A stretch of 64,000 nt of DNA, from contig JAAXTM010000005.1 of the NCBI GenBank assembly GCA_013336525.1, positions 102,062 through 166,061 of the forward strand. The letters run 5' to 3'. The notes under the pieces were generated by a model that was not told the origin of the DNA, did not search any database, and saw nothing but the letters and a program-made list of their open reading frames with translations. Source of the DNA: Geobacteraceae bacterium. GTDB taxonomy: Bacteria > Desulfobacterota > Desulfuromonadia > Geobacterales > Pseudopelobacteraceae. The translations under genes were made by a program, and so were the position numbers. This document shows, piece after piece, positions 43,746-53,640 of this stretch. Within the stretch, counting starts at the first letter, position 1. Each line of letters starts with the position of its first letter.

Positions 43746-44246
43746 ATGAGAGTAGCTATACTTACATTAAGTGACAAAGGTTCTCGTGGCGAACGCGTTG
43801 ACGAAAGCGGCCCGGCTTTATCAGGGTGGCTGAGCAAACGTGGAGCAAGCACCGTTCAATCCCTTATCATTGCCGATGAGTTTGAACAGATTGTGGCGGT
43901 GCTGACTAAATGGGCAGACGACGATGTTGCCGACCTGATCCTGACCACCGGCGGCACAGGTGTTTCGCCGCGCGACACAACTCCGGAGGCAACACTGCAG
44001 GTAGTGAGTCGTGTCATTCCGGGCCTTGGCGAGCTGATGCGCCTGAAAAGCCTCGACAAAACCCCGATGGCATCACTTTCACGTGCTGTGGCCGGAATTC
44101 GGAATCAGTCACTGATTATCAATCTCCCCGGCAGTCCCCGTGGTGCCCTTGAAAATCTGGAAGCGGTTTGGCCAACGATAGGCCATGCCGTTGAAAAGAT
44201 CCGAGGCGGTCAGGAAGATTGCGGCAACAGATTTTCCAAACAATAA
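43746..44246 (+). CDS. mog: molybdopterin adenylyltransferase Mog/MogA
   Basis: 166 residues. Motifs: VAILTLSDKGSRGERVDESGP, DLILTTGGTGVSPRDTTPEA and LIINLPGSPRGALENLE. It adenylates molybdopterin before metal insertion. The family also includes MoaB, which is close; the position of an isolated gene does not decide between them. It begins a short run with an RlmI-like methyltransferase gene. Together with moaC at 20.2 kb it shows a molybdenum or tungsten cofactor pathway. Confidence 0.9.
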   Translation: MRVAILTLSDKGSRGERVDESGPALSGWLSKRGASTVQSLIIADEFEQIVAVLTKWADDDVADLILTTGGTGVSPRDTTPEATLQVVSRVIPGLGELMRLKSLDKTPMASLSRAVAGIRNQSLIINLPGSPRGALENLEAVWPTIGHAVEKIRGGQEDCGNRFSKQ

Positions 44247-44262
44247 ACCATGGAGAAATAAT

Positions 44263-45495
44263 GTGAAAACCAAGGATGCGGTACGAACTGTTGGTGCCGA
44301 AACGGCAAGAATGCTGGAGTTAGGGCACCCCTGGGTTTTGGCTGACGCCTACACCCATAAGTGGCCGGCAGGCAGTATCGGGCAGACCATTGAACTGTGT
44401 GACAGCCAGAAACGTTTTCTGGCAACAGCACTGCTTGAGCCGGAAGAACGGATAGTTGCGCGGGTATTGGACCGAAAACGGATACAGTTCGACCACTCCT
44501 GGCTGTCTGAGCGGCTGCAGAGAGCCATAGAGTTGCGCAGCCACCATGCTGACCTGAGCAAATCCAACGCCTACCGCTTGGTTAATGCAGAAGGTGATGG
44601 CCTGCCTGGATTGACCATTGACCGGTACGCCGACTACCTGATGCTGCAGCTCTACAGCGCAGCCTGGCAGCCGCATCTGAATCTGATTACACAGGTTCTT
44701 CAGGAGTTGCTGTCACCGCTCGGTATTTACGAAAAAAGCCGCCCACAGAAGACCCGCGAACTGGAAGCGGTTAGCGACAACAAAAACTACGGTCGCCTTC
44801 TGGCTGGCAAAGCGGCACCGGAACGGCTGGAAGTTCAGGAAAACGGGCTAACCTTTTTAGTGAGTCTTGAGATGGGGTTAAACACCGGTCTGTTCCTTGA
44901 TCAGCGCCGCAATCGCCAGGATCTGATGGAGAGGGTAAAAGGAAAACGGGTGCTGAACCTTTTCTCATACACCGGTGCGTTTTCTGTGGCTGCTGCCGCA
45001 GCAGGCGCCACACAGGTGACTAGTGTTGATGCTTCGGCCGGATACACCGCCTGGGCAAAAGACAACTTCTCTGCCAACGGTATCGATCCTCGTCAGCATG
45101 GATTCATAGTTGGTGACTGCCTTACTGTATTGCCCAATCTGGCACAAAGCGGAAAGATCTTTGATGTCATCCTGATGGATCCGCCATCCTTTTCCACTAC
45201 CGCCAAGAGCCGCTTTACTACCCGTGGCGGCACTTCTGACCTGGTTGCAGCCGCTCTGCCATTGCTAACCGACAACGGACTTTTGATCACGGCTTCGAAT
45301 CACCAGAAGGTAGACGTCGCTGAATATCTGAAAGAATTGCGCCGGGGAGCACTCCAGGCGTGGTGTGAATTACGTGTGATCTCACTGCTCGGCCAACCGG
45401 AAGATTTTCCCTATCCGGTCACCTTTCCAGAGGGTCGCTATCTCAAATACGTGACATGCGTGAAATCGAGCATTTTGACTGGAAAGTCTAAATAA
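44263..45495 (+). CDS. class I SAM-dependent rRNA methyltransferase, RlmI-like
   Basis: 410 residues from GTG 44263 (GGAG seven bases upstream). An N-terminal PUA-like domain (ELGHPWVLADAYTHK) is followed by a methyltransferase core with GLFLDQRRNRQ, VLNLFSYTGAFSVAAAAAGA and the catalytic-loop motif MDPPSFS. This is the RlmI/YccW architecture, which makes 5-methylcytosine in 23S rRNA. The exact position modified is not certain for this homologue. A 202-base gap follows, in which I see only a doubtful 44-codon frame (45527-45661). Confidence 0.9.
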   Translation: MKTKDAVRTVGAETARMLELGHPWVLADAYTHKWPAGSIGQTIELCDSQKRFLATALLEPEERIVARVLDRKRIQFDHSWLSERLQRAIELRSHHADLSKSNAYRLVNAEGDGLPGLTIDRYADYLMLQLYSAAWQPHLNLITQVLQELLSPLGIYEKSRPQKTRELEAVSDNKNYGRLLAGKAAPERLEVQENGLTFLVSLEMGLNTGLFLDQRRNRQDLMERVKGKRVLNLFSYTGAFSVAAAAAGATQVTSVDASAGYTAWAKDNFSANGIDPRQHGFIVGDCLTVLPNLAQSGKIFDVILMDPPSFSTTAKSRFTTRGGTSDLVAAALPLLTDNGLLITASNHQKVDVAEYLKELRRGALQAWCELRVISLLGQPEDFPYPVTFPEGRYLKYVTCVKSSILTGKSK

Positions 45496-45697
45496 TGAAA
45501 AGAATGTATCATGGGGAGGTGTAAATCTGCTAAGAACAGTCTTACCGGACCAGTTACCCTATTCCGGCTTGATCAGCCGACCCGTGGGTCTTGATCTGCT
45601 TTATGGCAGCTGGAGGGTGCGGCCGCTTGTACCTGTTGGTCAGGTTGCAGGACAGTTTTGACAACCAAACCTGCTATACCCTATTGGAGTTGAAGCG

Positions 45698-46018
45698 GTG
45701 ATTGAAATACGCGAAGCTGACATAAAGATCGAGTTCTACCGCGGTTCCGGCCCTGGAGGGCAACATCGCAACACAACCGATTCCGCCGTGCGCATCCGCC
45801 ATCTCCCGACCGGGATCGTTGCCCAGGCTTCGGAAAATCGCAGTCAGTTTCAAAACAGGGAAGTTGCGATGGAACGCCTGCGTGTTGCACTTGAACGTCT
45901 TGAGCGAAAAATCAAGAAGCGGATAGCCACCCGGGTGCCGAAGCGAGCCAAGGAAAATCGCCTTACCGGCAAAAAAATCACATCTGAAAAGAAACGCCTG
46001 CGCACAACCCTTGATTAA
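45698..46018 (+). CDS. release-factor-like GGQ protein
   Basis: 106 residues, start GTG 45698. It has the class I release factor catalytic motif [18 protein letters not shown], including GGQ, and a strongly basic C-terminal half ([18 protein letters not shown]). There is no codon-recognition domain. This size matches stand-alone peptidyl-tRNA hydrolase rescue proteins of the ArfB type or the related short 'release factor-like' family. ArfB proper is longer with a defined tail, so the symbol is withheld. Confidence 0.87.
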   Translation: MIEIREADIKIEFYRGSGPGGQHRNTTDSAVRIRHLPTGIVAQASENRSQFQNREVAMERLRVALERLERKIKKRIATRVPKRAKENRLTGKKITSEKKRLRTTLD

Positions 46019-46114
46019 CCATTTAGAAGCTGTCCTCTGCCCACCTTCCTCCCAGAATTCGTTTGACTCAACTATGATAACACTGTAATTTGTCAGAGTT
46101 TATATCAGGAGTTT

Positions 46115-46822
46115 ATGATGGTCCGCGCATACCTTTATCTTGCGGTATTTATCCCGCTGACATTCCTTTTTTCCATTAGTGCCTTTATCTCGACGTTGTT
46201 TGATTCAAGCGGCCTCGCTTATGCGTGGCACGCTCGCCTCTGGGCACGATTGATGCTGGCGCTTAACCTGGTCAAAGTAACCGTCATAGGAGCTGAAAAC
46301 ATCCCGGATGGCCCGGTGATTTTCATGAGTAACCATCAAAGCAACTTCGATATTTTATCGCTTCTTGCTGCCATGCCGCGCCAGTTTTACTGGATCGCTA
46401 AAAAGGAACTCTTCGAGATCCCTGTGTTCGGGCATTCAATGAGGCGCAGCGGTTATATTCCACTTGATCGCGGCGATGGCCGTAAGGCGCTGCAAAGTCT
46501 TGATACGGCGGCAGCAACAATTCATCAGGGCAAAAGCGTAGTACTCTTTCCGGAAGGCACCCGCACGCCGGACGGTAACCTGCTCCCGTTCAAGCGCGGA
46601 GGATTTATTCTCGCCCGCAAGGCCGCTGTGCCGGTGATTCCAGTCACCATCAACGGCAGCAGCGGAATTAACCCGGCCAACCAGATCATGCTGTACAGCG
46701 GCAATATCACCATTACCTTGCATCCACCGATTGTTGTCCCTCCCGATCTACGCAGGAATGAGGCTGAAAATTGGATGATGGAGGCCGTACGAAGCCGCAT
46801 TGAATCCGTACTGGAGCATTAA
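46115..46822 (+). CDS. plsC: 1-acyl-sn-glycerol-3-phosphate acyltransferase
   Basis: 235 residues with an N-terminal membrane segment (about 5-30). Acyltransferase motifs: NHQSNFD (HX4D) near residue 74, GYIPLDRGDG, VVLFPEGTRTPDG and VIPVTINGS. It makes phosphatidic acid at the inner membrane. It is followed immediately by a small membrane protein gene; a run of three genes leads to rnj. Confidence 0.94.
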   Translation: MMVRAYLYLAVFIPLTFLFSISAFISTLFDSSGLAYAWHARLWARLMLALNLVKVTVIGAENIPDGPVIFMSNHQSNFDILSLLAAMPRQFYWIAKKELFEIPVFGHSMRRSGYIPLDRGDGRKALQSLDTAAATIHQGKSVVLFPEGTRTPDGNLLPFKRGGFILARKAAVPVIPVTINGSSGINPANQIMLYSGNITITLHPPIVVPPDLRRNEAENWMMEAVRSRIESVLEH

Positions 46823-47011
46823 ATGAATATCGGATACCAATACATAGCGCTGATTATCGCTGGATTGGCGGGTATGATCTGGGGATTGCCGGCTACGCAC
46901 CGCTTGAAAAGCCCATATGATATTGCAGCTGCGTTCGCAGTTCTGTTCGGAGTCGTACTCTTTGCTCTGGGCGTACTATTAACCTTTATCCCCAATTTTT
47001 TCAGCAGGTAG
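46823..47011 (+). CDS. small membrane protein, two helices
   Basis: 62 residues, starting directly after the plsC stop. Two hydrophobic helices (about 5-22 and 33-56) joined by a short polar loop. No family recognised. The contiguous position implies co-translation with plsC. Confidence 0.7.
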   Translation: MNIGYQYIALIIAGLAGMIWGLPATHRLKSPYDIAAAFAVLFGVVLFALGVLLTFIPNFFSR

Positions 47012-47015
47012 TAAT

Positions 47016-47417
47016 ATGAACGATCAAATCAAAAGCGCCATGGCAAATAGTGTAATCATAATAATAATCAGCCTGCTGTTGCTACTTGCTAGTACATGGT
47101 GGCGGATGAACAACCAATTCAGCCAGGGTGAAGCGGCACTCCGCAGAGGGGATTTTACTGGTGCTGTTGCCGGGTTCGAGTCTGCTCTGCATATGTATAT
47201 CCCCTACCACCCTACAATCGAAAAAGCGGCTGAGATGCTATGGCAGATCGGTGAAACAAATGAACGCCTCGGAGACATCAACCGTGCCCTTATTGCGTAT
47301 CGCTCCCTGCGGAGTTCATTCTACGCCGATCACTGGCTTGCAACTCCCGGCATGGCATGGATCAAAAAATGCGATAATAAAATTGCAGCCCTTATACCTT
47401 TGCAACATGAAAGATAA
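47016..47417 (+). CDS. membrane-anchored TPR-like protein
   Basis: 133 residues. One N-terminal membrane helix (about 10-28), then helical repeats resembling TPR (SQGEAALRRGDFTGAVAGFESAL, MLWQIGETNERLGDINRALIAYRSL). Function unknown. It stands four bases behind the small membrane protein and three before rnj, so the four genes form one operon. Confidence 0.78.
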   Translation: MNDQIKSAMANSVIIIIISLLLLLASTWWRMNNQFSQGEAALRRGDFTGAVAGFESALHMYIPYHPTIEKAAEMLWQIGETNERLGDINRALIAYRSLRSSFYADHWLATPGMAWIKKCDNKIAALIPLQHER

Positions 47418-47420
47418 CCT

Positions 47421-49094
47421 ATGGAAGAATTAGAATTTCACTCGGCACTGCAGATTGTCGCCCTCGGAGGTTTGGGCGAAATCGGCATGAATATGATGGC
47501 CTACCAACATGGCAACGACATTCTGATCGTGGATTGCGGCCTGATGTTCCCCTCCCCCGACATGCTCGGAATCGACTACGTGATCCCTGATATCAGCTGG
47601 CTTCGTGAACGGGCCGAAAACGTCCGGGCAATCTGCCTGACACATGGGCACGAAGACCATATCGGCGCCCTCCCCTTTGTACTGCAGGAGCTTAACATAC
47701 CGGTTTACGGAACGGCCCTGACACTCGGCCTGGTTAGCGCAAAGCTGGAGGAATACAAACTGGACGGCGCAGTTGAACTGATCACCGTCAGCCCGCGGGA
47801 AACAGTCAGCATCGGTTGCTTTGATGTCGAGTTCCTCCGGGTTGCCCATTCAATTGTCGATGGCTGCGCTCTGGCAATAACCTCTCCGGAGGGTGTTGTC
47901 ATCCATACTGGCGATTTTAAAATCGATCACACCCCTGTTGACGGCCAGCTGACCGATCTGGCCAGCCTGTCGCGTTATGGTGAAGCTGGCGTGCTGGCGC
48001 TGTTGTCCGATTCAACCAACGTGGAACGCGAAGGATACACCCTCTCCGAAAAATATGTCGGCGAAGCGTTCGGCGATATATTCCCGAAATGCTCCGGCCG
48101 GATCATCGTGGCTGCGTTTTCAAGCAGTATCCACCGTGTCCAGCAGGTTGTCGATGTCGCCGTCCGCTGTGGCCGCAAAATCCTGCTAAATGGCCGCTCG
48201 ATGGTCAAAAACGTTCAGATTGCCCGTGATCTGGGCTATCTGACAGTCGCCGACGAACAGCTCATGGATCTGAGAGAGTTGCCGCACCTTCCGCCGGAGC
48301 AGGTCTGTATTATTTCGACCGGCAGCCAGGGTGAACCGATGAGCGCTCTTACGCGCATCGCCATGGACGACCATAAACAGATTAAACTCGAAAAGGGTGA
48401 TACCGTCATCCTCTCATCGCGTGTCATTCCTGGCAACGAACGCACAATTTCTGAGCTTATTAACCACCTCTATCGTCGTGGCGCCGAAGTCTTCCACGAA
48501 AGGGTATCGGAGGTACATGTTTCAGGTCACGCCAGCCAGGAAGAGCTCAAGCTGATGCTCAACACCGTAAGGCCACGTTTCTTCATCCCGATCCACGGCG
48601 AATATCGCCACCTGTACAAACATATACAGCTGGCCTGTACTGTCGGTATTCCAGAGGAACGCTGCATCCTGGCAACAAACGGAGAAGTGATTTCGTTTTA
48701 TTCAGATACCGCAGCGATAGTAGAGCGTATAGAGTCAGGCAGGGTCTTTGTGGATGGCAAAGGGGTTGGCGATGTTGGCAGAATGGTATTGAGGGATCGC
48801 AAACATCTTTCAGAGGATGGCATGATCGTAGTCATCATCGGCATGAACATGTCAACCGGCGCAATCATTTACGGTCCGGATATTGTTTCGCGGGGTTTTG
48901 TTTTTGAGGATGAGAGCCAGGAGTACCTTGAAGATGCCCGCAAAGTAGTAGCCTTTGCACTGGAGGAGATCAACGCTGAAATGCGCTGTGACGGAGAAGA
49001 GGTCAAAACAGCTGTACGTCAGGCACTGCGACGCTTCTGCAAGAAGACCATTGAGCGCAGGCCGGTGATTCTACCGGTAATTATGGAGATGTAG
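47421..49094 (+). CDS. rnj: ribonuclease J
   Basis: 557 residues, normal RNase J length. Metallo-beta-lactamase domain with LTHGHEDHIGALPF and the later HTGDFKIDHTPVDG; beta-CASP region with NGRSMVKN and VHVSGHASQEELKLML; C-terminal domain present. It is a 5'-3' exonuclease and endonuclease in RNA turnover. The same window carries RNase Y, so both arms of the RNase J/Y decay system are present. Confidence 0.95.
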   Translation: MEELEFHSALQIVALGGLGEIGMNMMAYQHGNDILIVDCGLMFPSPDMLGIDYVIPDISWLRERAENVRAICLTHGHEDHIGALPFVLQELNIPVYGTALTLGLVSAKLEEYKLDGAVELITVSPRETVSIGCFDVEFLRVAHSIVDGCALAITSPEGVVIHTGDFKIDHTPVDGQLTDLASLSRYGEAGVLALLSDSTNVEREGYTLSEKYVGEAFGDIFPKCSGRIIVAAFSSSIHRVQQVVDVAVRCGRKILLNGRSMVKNVQIARDLGYLTVADEQLMDLRELPHLPPEQVCIISTGSQGEPMSALTRIAMDDHKQIKLEKGDTVILSSRVIPGNERTISELINHLYRRGAEVFHERVSEVHVSGHASQEELKLMLNTVRPRFFIPIHGEYRHLYKHIQLACTVGIPEERCILATNGEVISFYSDTAAIVERIESGRVFVDGKGVGDVGRMVLRDRKHLSEDGMIVVIIGMNMSTGAIIYGPDIVSRGFVFEDESQEYLEDARKVVAFALEEINAEMRCDGEEVKTAVRQALRRFCKKTIERRPVILPVIMEM

Positions 49095-49190
49095 TCCTAA
49101 AGACCGTTGTTGAATAGTTAAAATAGCGTTAACCGCCGACAGCCGAGAATATTAGCTGACTGGATGCCTCAACAACTGGAGAACAAGATA

Positions 49191-49646
49191 TTGTACTTGC
49201 GTATGAGATGGATTGTTCTTGGTGTTTATAAACTAGAGAAATATTTAAGTTCCGGCTTGGCTCTGGTAATTATTGGCTCGCTATTATCCTGTAGCGGGTC
49301 AAGTACAATTGAACCACCGGTTCCCACAAATAGACCTGCTATATCAAAAGCTATGTATTGTTACAGTGACGGAGATTCTTTAAATATTAATGGATCTGGA
49401 TTTAGTGTGAATGCGGAAAATACTCCAAATCAGAACGGATTGAAGGCTTATATCTGTGACAGTCCGAATTGGAGCGGACGTAAAGTTTGTGAAAATCAGA
49501 ACTATTCCACTTGGTCTGATATTTCTATAAATATAACAGTTTATTTAGGAAGCTTTGCTCCGGGTTCTACAGGGTATTTGTATGTTTCTGATAATGCTGG
49601 GGATGTTAATCAGGATGGTTATCCTATAACCTTTTGCGGTATCTAG
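49191..49646 (+). CDS. putative AT-rich lipoprotein of unknown function
   Basis: About 151 residues from TTG 49191, which has GGAGA eight bases upstream; ATGs at 49164 and 49203 are alternatives. A hydrophobic segment ends in the lipobox LLSC (SLLSCSGSS), suggesting lipidation. The rest is Ser/Asn/Gly/Tyr-rich with several cysteines and has no recognised domain. Base composition is visibly more AT-rich than its neighbours, which suggests acquired DNA. It is isolated between rnj and a terminator shared with tyrS. Confidence 0.6.
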   Translation: MYLRMRWIVLGVYKLEKYLSSGLALVIIGSLLSCSGSSTIEPPVPTNRPAISKAMYCYSDGDSLNINGSGFSVNAENTPNQNGLKAYICDSPNWSGRKVCENQNYSTWSDISINITVYLGSFAPGSTGYLYVSDNAGDVNQDGYPITFCGI

Positions 49647-49699
49647 CAGTTTGGGACACATTGTAGCAGCGATATGTCAAGGCAAGGCAGCTGCTGAAT

Positions 49700-49736
49700 A
49701 CAAAGCGGGACAGTCAAATGACTGCCCCGCTTTGTA
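49700..49736. terminator. bidirectional terminator between the lipoprotein gene and tyrS
   Basis: TACAAAGCGGGACAGTCA pairs with TGACTGCCCCGCTTTGTA over about 18 bp with one mismatch. The flanking A/T bases let it act on both strands; it lies between two convergent genes. Confidence 0.75.
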
Positions 49737-49764
49737 TCTATATATCCAGTAAAACTGGTAAAGA

Positions 49765-50976
49765 CTACACAACCACAATCCTCGCAAACCGGCGCTTGCC
49801 GATCTGGACAATGTGTTCGCCTGTCGCGGTCAACTCCAGATTTGTATCACTGACCTTTTCACCATCCAACTTGACACCACCCTGATCAATTGCCCGGCGC
49901 CCTTCGCCGTTGGACTTGGTAAGCCCCGCTTCGGTCATGGCCCTTGCCAGCAGAATTGCACCGTCGGCCAGATTAAAGCTCACCTGAGGCATCTCCCCGG
50001 GGATTTCGTTGTCCTTAAAGCGTTTGACGAAGTTTTCTTCCGCAACCTCTCCGGCACCGGCACCGTGAAATCTGGAGACGATCTCGCGACCAAGACGTTT
50101 TTTAGCGGCCATCGGGTGCAGCGAATGATCCTTGAGCTCGCCCTTCAGCACATCAATTTCAGCCAACGTCAGGTCGGACAATAGTTCGTAGTAACGCAGC
50201 ATCAGATCGTCCGAAATAGACATAATCTTTCCGAAGATCTCGTCCGCCGGTTCGTTGATACCGATATAGTTGCCAAGTGACTTGGACATCTTGTTGACGC
50301 CGTCAAGTCCCTCCAATAGCGGCATTGTAAGGACGCATTGCGGTGACTGACCCCATTCTCGCTGCAGTTCCCGCCCCATCAGCAGGTTGAACTTCTGGTC
50401 GGTCCCCCCCAGCTCTACATCGGCCTTCATCGCAACTGAGTCATACCCCTGGATCAGCGGGTAGAGGAATTCATGGATGGCAATCGGCTGCTGGCTGGTA
50501 AAACGTTTGGAAAAGTCATCCCGTTCCAGCATGCGAGCCATGGTACACTTGGAAGCCAGGGCGATCATGCCGCTTGACCCCAATTCATTCAACCAGGTGG
50601 AGTTGAATACAACCTTGGTCTTACTTGGATCAAGGATCTTAAAAACCTGTTCTTTATAGGTTTCAGCGTTTCTGAGTACATCCTCGCGGGTCAGAACCTT
50701 ACGGGTCTCTGATTTGCCGGTCGGATCGCCGATCATGCCGGTAAAATCACCGATCAGAAAGTTGACCTCATGCCCCAGCTGCTGGAACTGACGAAGCTTC
50801 TGGATCAATACGGTGTGCCCCAGATGCAGATCGGGCGCGGTCGGATCGAACCCCGCCTTGATTACCAACGGCACGCCGGTCGAAAGGGATTTTGCCAGTT
50901 TCTCTTCCAGCTCCTTCTCGATCAGCACTTCAACGGTGCCGCGTTTTATAACGGCCATCTGTTCAGATACGGACAT
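49765..50976 (-). CDS. tyrS: tyrosyl-tRNA synthetase
   Basis: 403 residues. Class I signature HLGHT near residue 52 (HIGH equivalent) and KMSKS near residue 230; [21 protein letters not shown] marks tyrosine and tRNA recognition. A C-terminal S4 domain ([11 protein letters not shown]) is present, and the length fits the TyrZ-like/TyrS subgroup of about 400 residues. A ymdB-type gene is immediately upstream on the same strand (31 bases), followed further upstream by rny. Confidence 0.97.
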   Translation of the reverse strand: MSVSEQMAVIKRGTVEVLIEKELEEKLAKSLSTGVPLVIKAGFDPTAPDLHLGHTVLIQKLRQFQQLGHEVNFLIGDFTGMIGDPTGKSETRKVLTREDVLRNAETYKEQVFKILDPSKTKVVFNSTWLNELGSSGMIALASKCTMARMLERDDFSKRFTSQQPIAIHEFLYPLIQGYDSVAMKADVELGGTDQKFNLLMGRELQREWGQSPQCVLTMPLLEGLDGVNKMSKSLGNYIGINEPADEIFGKIMSISDDLMLRYYELLSDLTLAEIDVLKGELKDHSLHPMAAKKRLGREIVSRFHGAGAGEVAEENFVKRFKDNEIPGEMPQVSFNLADGAILLARAMTEAGLTKSNGEGRRAIDQGGVKLDGEKVSDTNLELTATGEHIVQIGKRRFARIVVV

Positions 50977-51007
50977 ATACTAAACTCCCAAAACTACTAA
51001 GAATAAA

Positions 51008-51793
51008 TCAGCAAGCCATATTGATACGTTCAATACTCAGAGCCTTGCCACTCAGTTCATCAACAGAAATAACGACTGCATTCAGGCGAATATCCTTCTT
51101 GGCAACTTCAAACTTGGACGGCAGCTGAGTCAGAAAACGGTAAATAGTTTCTTCCTTCCCCATGCCGATGACTGAGTCAAAGCTGCCGGTCATACCGGTA
51201 TCGGTTAAAAAGGCTGTTCCTTGCGGAAGTATTCGTTCATCTGCGGTCTGAACGTGGGTATGAGTGCCTACCAGGGCACTGATCTGCCCATCCAGATACC
51301 ACCCTAACGCAGATTTTTCCGATGTAGCCTCGGCATGGAAATCTACAAAGACAATCGGAGTCTCCTGCTTAAGGCGCTTGATTTCACGATCGGCAACAAG
51401 AAAAGGGCACTCTATACTTTTCATAAAAACCCGCCCTTCCAAATTTAAAACCGCAACCTTGACCCCTCCGGGTGTTTTCAGGATAGCACTCCCTACCCCC
51501 GGCGCGCCGGCCGGATAGTTGGCGGGACGAATAATACGAGGATCGGCCAGAACCAGTGAGACCTGTTCTTTCTTGTCCCAGATGTGATTGCCGCCAGTCA
51601 ACAAGTGAATACCCTGACTGAAAAGCTCTTTAGCTACCTCTACTGTCAGTCCAAAACCACCGGCAGCATTTTCACCATTGGCGATCACAATATCTATTGT
51701 GTGCCGGTCCACCAGGCGATGCAGCTCGCGTGACATCGCCTGACGTCCGGGCTTGCCGATAATGTCACCTACAAATAATATTTTTATTGGCAT
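51008..51793 (-). CDS. YmdB-type metallophosphoesterase (TIGR00282 family)
   Basis: 261 residues. Metal-binding motifs: LFVGDIIGKPGRQ at the N-terminus, ANGENAAGGFG, TGGNHIWDK, VDFHAEATSEK and VGTHTHVQTADE. Family members act as 2',3'-cyclic nucleotide phosphodiesterases and cluster with RNase Y, as here. It probably belongs to an rny-ymdB-tyrS transcript, interrupted by a palindromic element at 51822-51920. Confidence 0.92.
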   Translation of the reverse strand: MPIKILFVGDIIGKPGRQAMSRELHRLVDRHTIDIVIANGENAAGGFGLTVEVAKELFSQGIHLLTGGNHIWDKKEQVSLVLADPRIIRPANYPAGAPGVGSAILKTPGGVKVAVLNLEGRVFMKSIECPFLVADREIKRLKQETPIVFVDFHAEATSEKSALGWYLDGQISALVGTHTHVQTADERILPQGTAFLTDTGMTGSFDSVIGMGKEETIYRFLTQLPSKFEVAKKDIRLNAVVISVDELSGKALSIERINMAC

Positions 51794-51821
51794 GGTCTTC
51801 CAGTTTTTCTGGGAACGGGTA

Positions 51822-51920
51822 TTTTTTGCAAGGTCAAGGCTGTCAAGGGATCATGCGGAGGCGTACCAATCGGTACGCCGCACAAGTGATCCCGAAGACT
51901 TACGCAGATATTGCGAAAAA
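51822..51920. repeat. 99-bp palindromic non-coding element (family copy B)
   Basis: Outer inverted repeats TTTTTTGCAA/TTGCGAAAAA (one mismatch) enclose GGGATCA/TGATCCC (51847-51893) and an inner palindrome GGCGTACC-AAT-CGGTACGCC. It shares the GAGGCGTAC core and the CCGAAGAC segment with the element at 24460-24576. It lies between rny and the ymdB-type gene. Confidence 0.6.
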
Positions 51921-51933
51921 GAGCCGTTTCATT

Positions 51934-53505
51934 TTAACGGGCATATTCGACTGATCTGGTTTCACGTATTACATTAACTTTGATCTGACCTGGATAGGTC
52001 ATTTCAGCCTCAATCTTCTTGGCAATATCACGGGCCATAACAACCGACTGGTCGTCACTTACCTGGTCGCTGGAAACCATGACACGAATCTCACGACCGG
52101 CCTGGATCGCAAATGACGACTGGACGCCGCCGAACGATGTTGCAATGCGCTCCAGATCACCGAGGCGCTTGACATAAGTTTCCATCATCTCGCGACGTGC
52201 ACCGGGGCGTGCACCGGAAAGTGCATCGGCAGCCTGTACCAGAATGGCCAGAACGGAATTCGGCTTCTCATCTTCGTGATGTGCCATAATTGCGTGAACA
52301 ATTTTGGGGGTTTCACCATACTTACGGGCCAACTCTGCCCCGATTACCGCATGAGAACCTTCAACCTCGTGGTCAACCGCCTTGCCAAGGTCATGCAGCA
52401 GTCCGGCACGCTTCGCCTGCTTGACGTTAATTCCCAGTTCAGCAGCCATGATGCCGCAGAGAAATGCGACTTCCAGCGAGTGAAGGTAAACGTTTTGAGT
52501 GTAGGAGGTACGATATTTGAGACGTCCGATCAGCTTGAGAACCTCGGGATGGATGCCATGAACGCCCAGATCGAAGGCGGCCTGCTCACCAGCTTCCTTA
52601 ATTGAAAGTTCTACTTCTTCGGTGGACTTGGCAACAACTTCTTCGATGCGGCCCGGATGGATTCGTCCATCGGCCAGGAGCTTTTCCAGTGATAAACGTG
52701 CAACTTCGCGGCGGACAGGATTGAAACCGGATAAAATTACCGCTTCAGGTGTATCGTCAATAATCAGGTCGATACCGGTGGCCGCCTCCAGGGCGCGAAT
52801 ATTTCTTCCTTCGCGACCGATAATTCGACCTTTCATCTCGTCAGACGGCAGCGGCACAACAGAAACAGTACGCTCTGCCACGTATTCGCCGGCATAACGC
52901 TGAATGGCAAGAGCCATAATTTCCTTCGCCTTTTTATCACCAGTTTCACGGGCTTCATCTTCGATAGCCCTGATGATCTTTGCGGCATCATGCTTGGCCT
53001 CGGTTTCCATTATGTTCATCAACTCTTTCTTTGCTTCCCCTGCCGACATGCCGGAAATCTGCTCCAGCTTTGCATTCTGAACATCTACAGCTTTTTTCAG
53101 CTCTTCATCACGCTGCAAAAGGGCTTGCTCCTTTTGCGAAACAGCCTGCTCTTTTTTGAGAACGTCCATCTCTTTCTGATCAATCAGACCGGCTTTTTTA
53201 TCAAGATTTTCTTCTTTCTGAGTCAGCCTTTTTTCAAGAATCTGAAGATCCTTGTTTTTTTCAATAGTTTTACGATCATGTTCTTCCTTGGCCTGAATAG
53301 CAGCATCTTTAGCCTTGAGTTCCGCCTCTTTGGTGATTGTATCTGCTTCACGGCGGGCATCGTCGAGCACTTTACCGGCAAGCTCTTCTGCCTGTTTCAG
53401 GATTGATCCCGTGTCCTTCTTGTTGAGTTTGTTGCCGGCGAAATATGCCGCGGCAGCGACAATCATCAGAGAGATGACAACGCCAATAATTGATTCAATT
53501 CCCAT
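51934..53505 (-). CDS. rny: ribonuclease Y
   Basis: 523 residues. N-terminal membrane helix, long charged coiled coil (about 30-200), KH domain ([29 protein letters not shown], about 225-255), and HD domain with [10 protein letters not shown] near residue 370 and HHEDEKPN. It is a membrane-bound endoribonuclease that starts mRNA decay. AGGAGG precedes the ATG. It is first in the rny-ymdB-tyrS run. Confidence 0.97.
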   Translation of the reverse strand: MGIESIIGVVISLMIVAAAAYFAGNKLNKKDTGSILKQAEELAGKVLDDARREADTITKEAELKAKDAAIQAKEEHDRKTIEKNKDLQILEKRLTQKEENLDKKAGLIDQKEMDVLKKEQAVSQKEQALLQRDEELKKAVDVQNAKLEQISGMSAGEAKKELMNIMETEAKHDAAKIIRAIEDEARETGDKKAKEIMALAIQRYAGEYVAERTVSVVPLPSDEMKGRIIGREGRNIRALEAATGIDLIIDDTPEAVILSGFNPVRREVARLSLEKLLADGRIHPGRIEEVVAKSTEEVELSIKEAGEQAAFDLGVHGIHPEVLKLIGRLKYRTSYTQNVYLHSLEVAFLCGIMAAELGINVKQAKRAGLLHDLGKAVDHEVEGSHAVIGAELARKYGETPKIVHAIMAHHEDEKPNSVLAILVQAADALSGARPGARREMMETYVKRLGDLERIATSFGGVQSSFAIQAGREIRVMVSSDQVSDDQSVVMARDIAKKIEAEMTYPGQIKVNVIRETRSVEYAR

Positions 53506-53640
53506 TCTATCAACCTCCTGTATATAAATCCGGGCCGCCTGGCGAGCTCCGGTTACTTCTCTTCATCCGCCCTGATAAAAAGGGTAGTGCGTTAACGAAA
53601 TCATTTTCTGTAAAAACCGCAGAAAACAATTTCTAACTTA

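Noticed and set aside
49164..49203. ATG 49164 as start of the lipoprotein gene
   Set aside because: No ribosome site precedes it. TTG 49191 has GGAGA at proper distance and gives a better signal sequence, though this remains uncertain.
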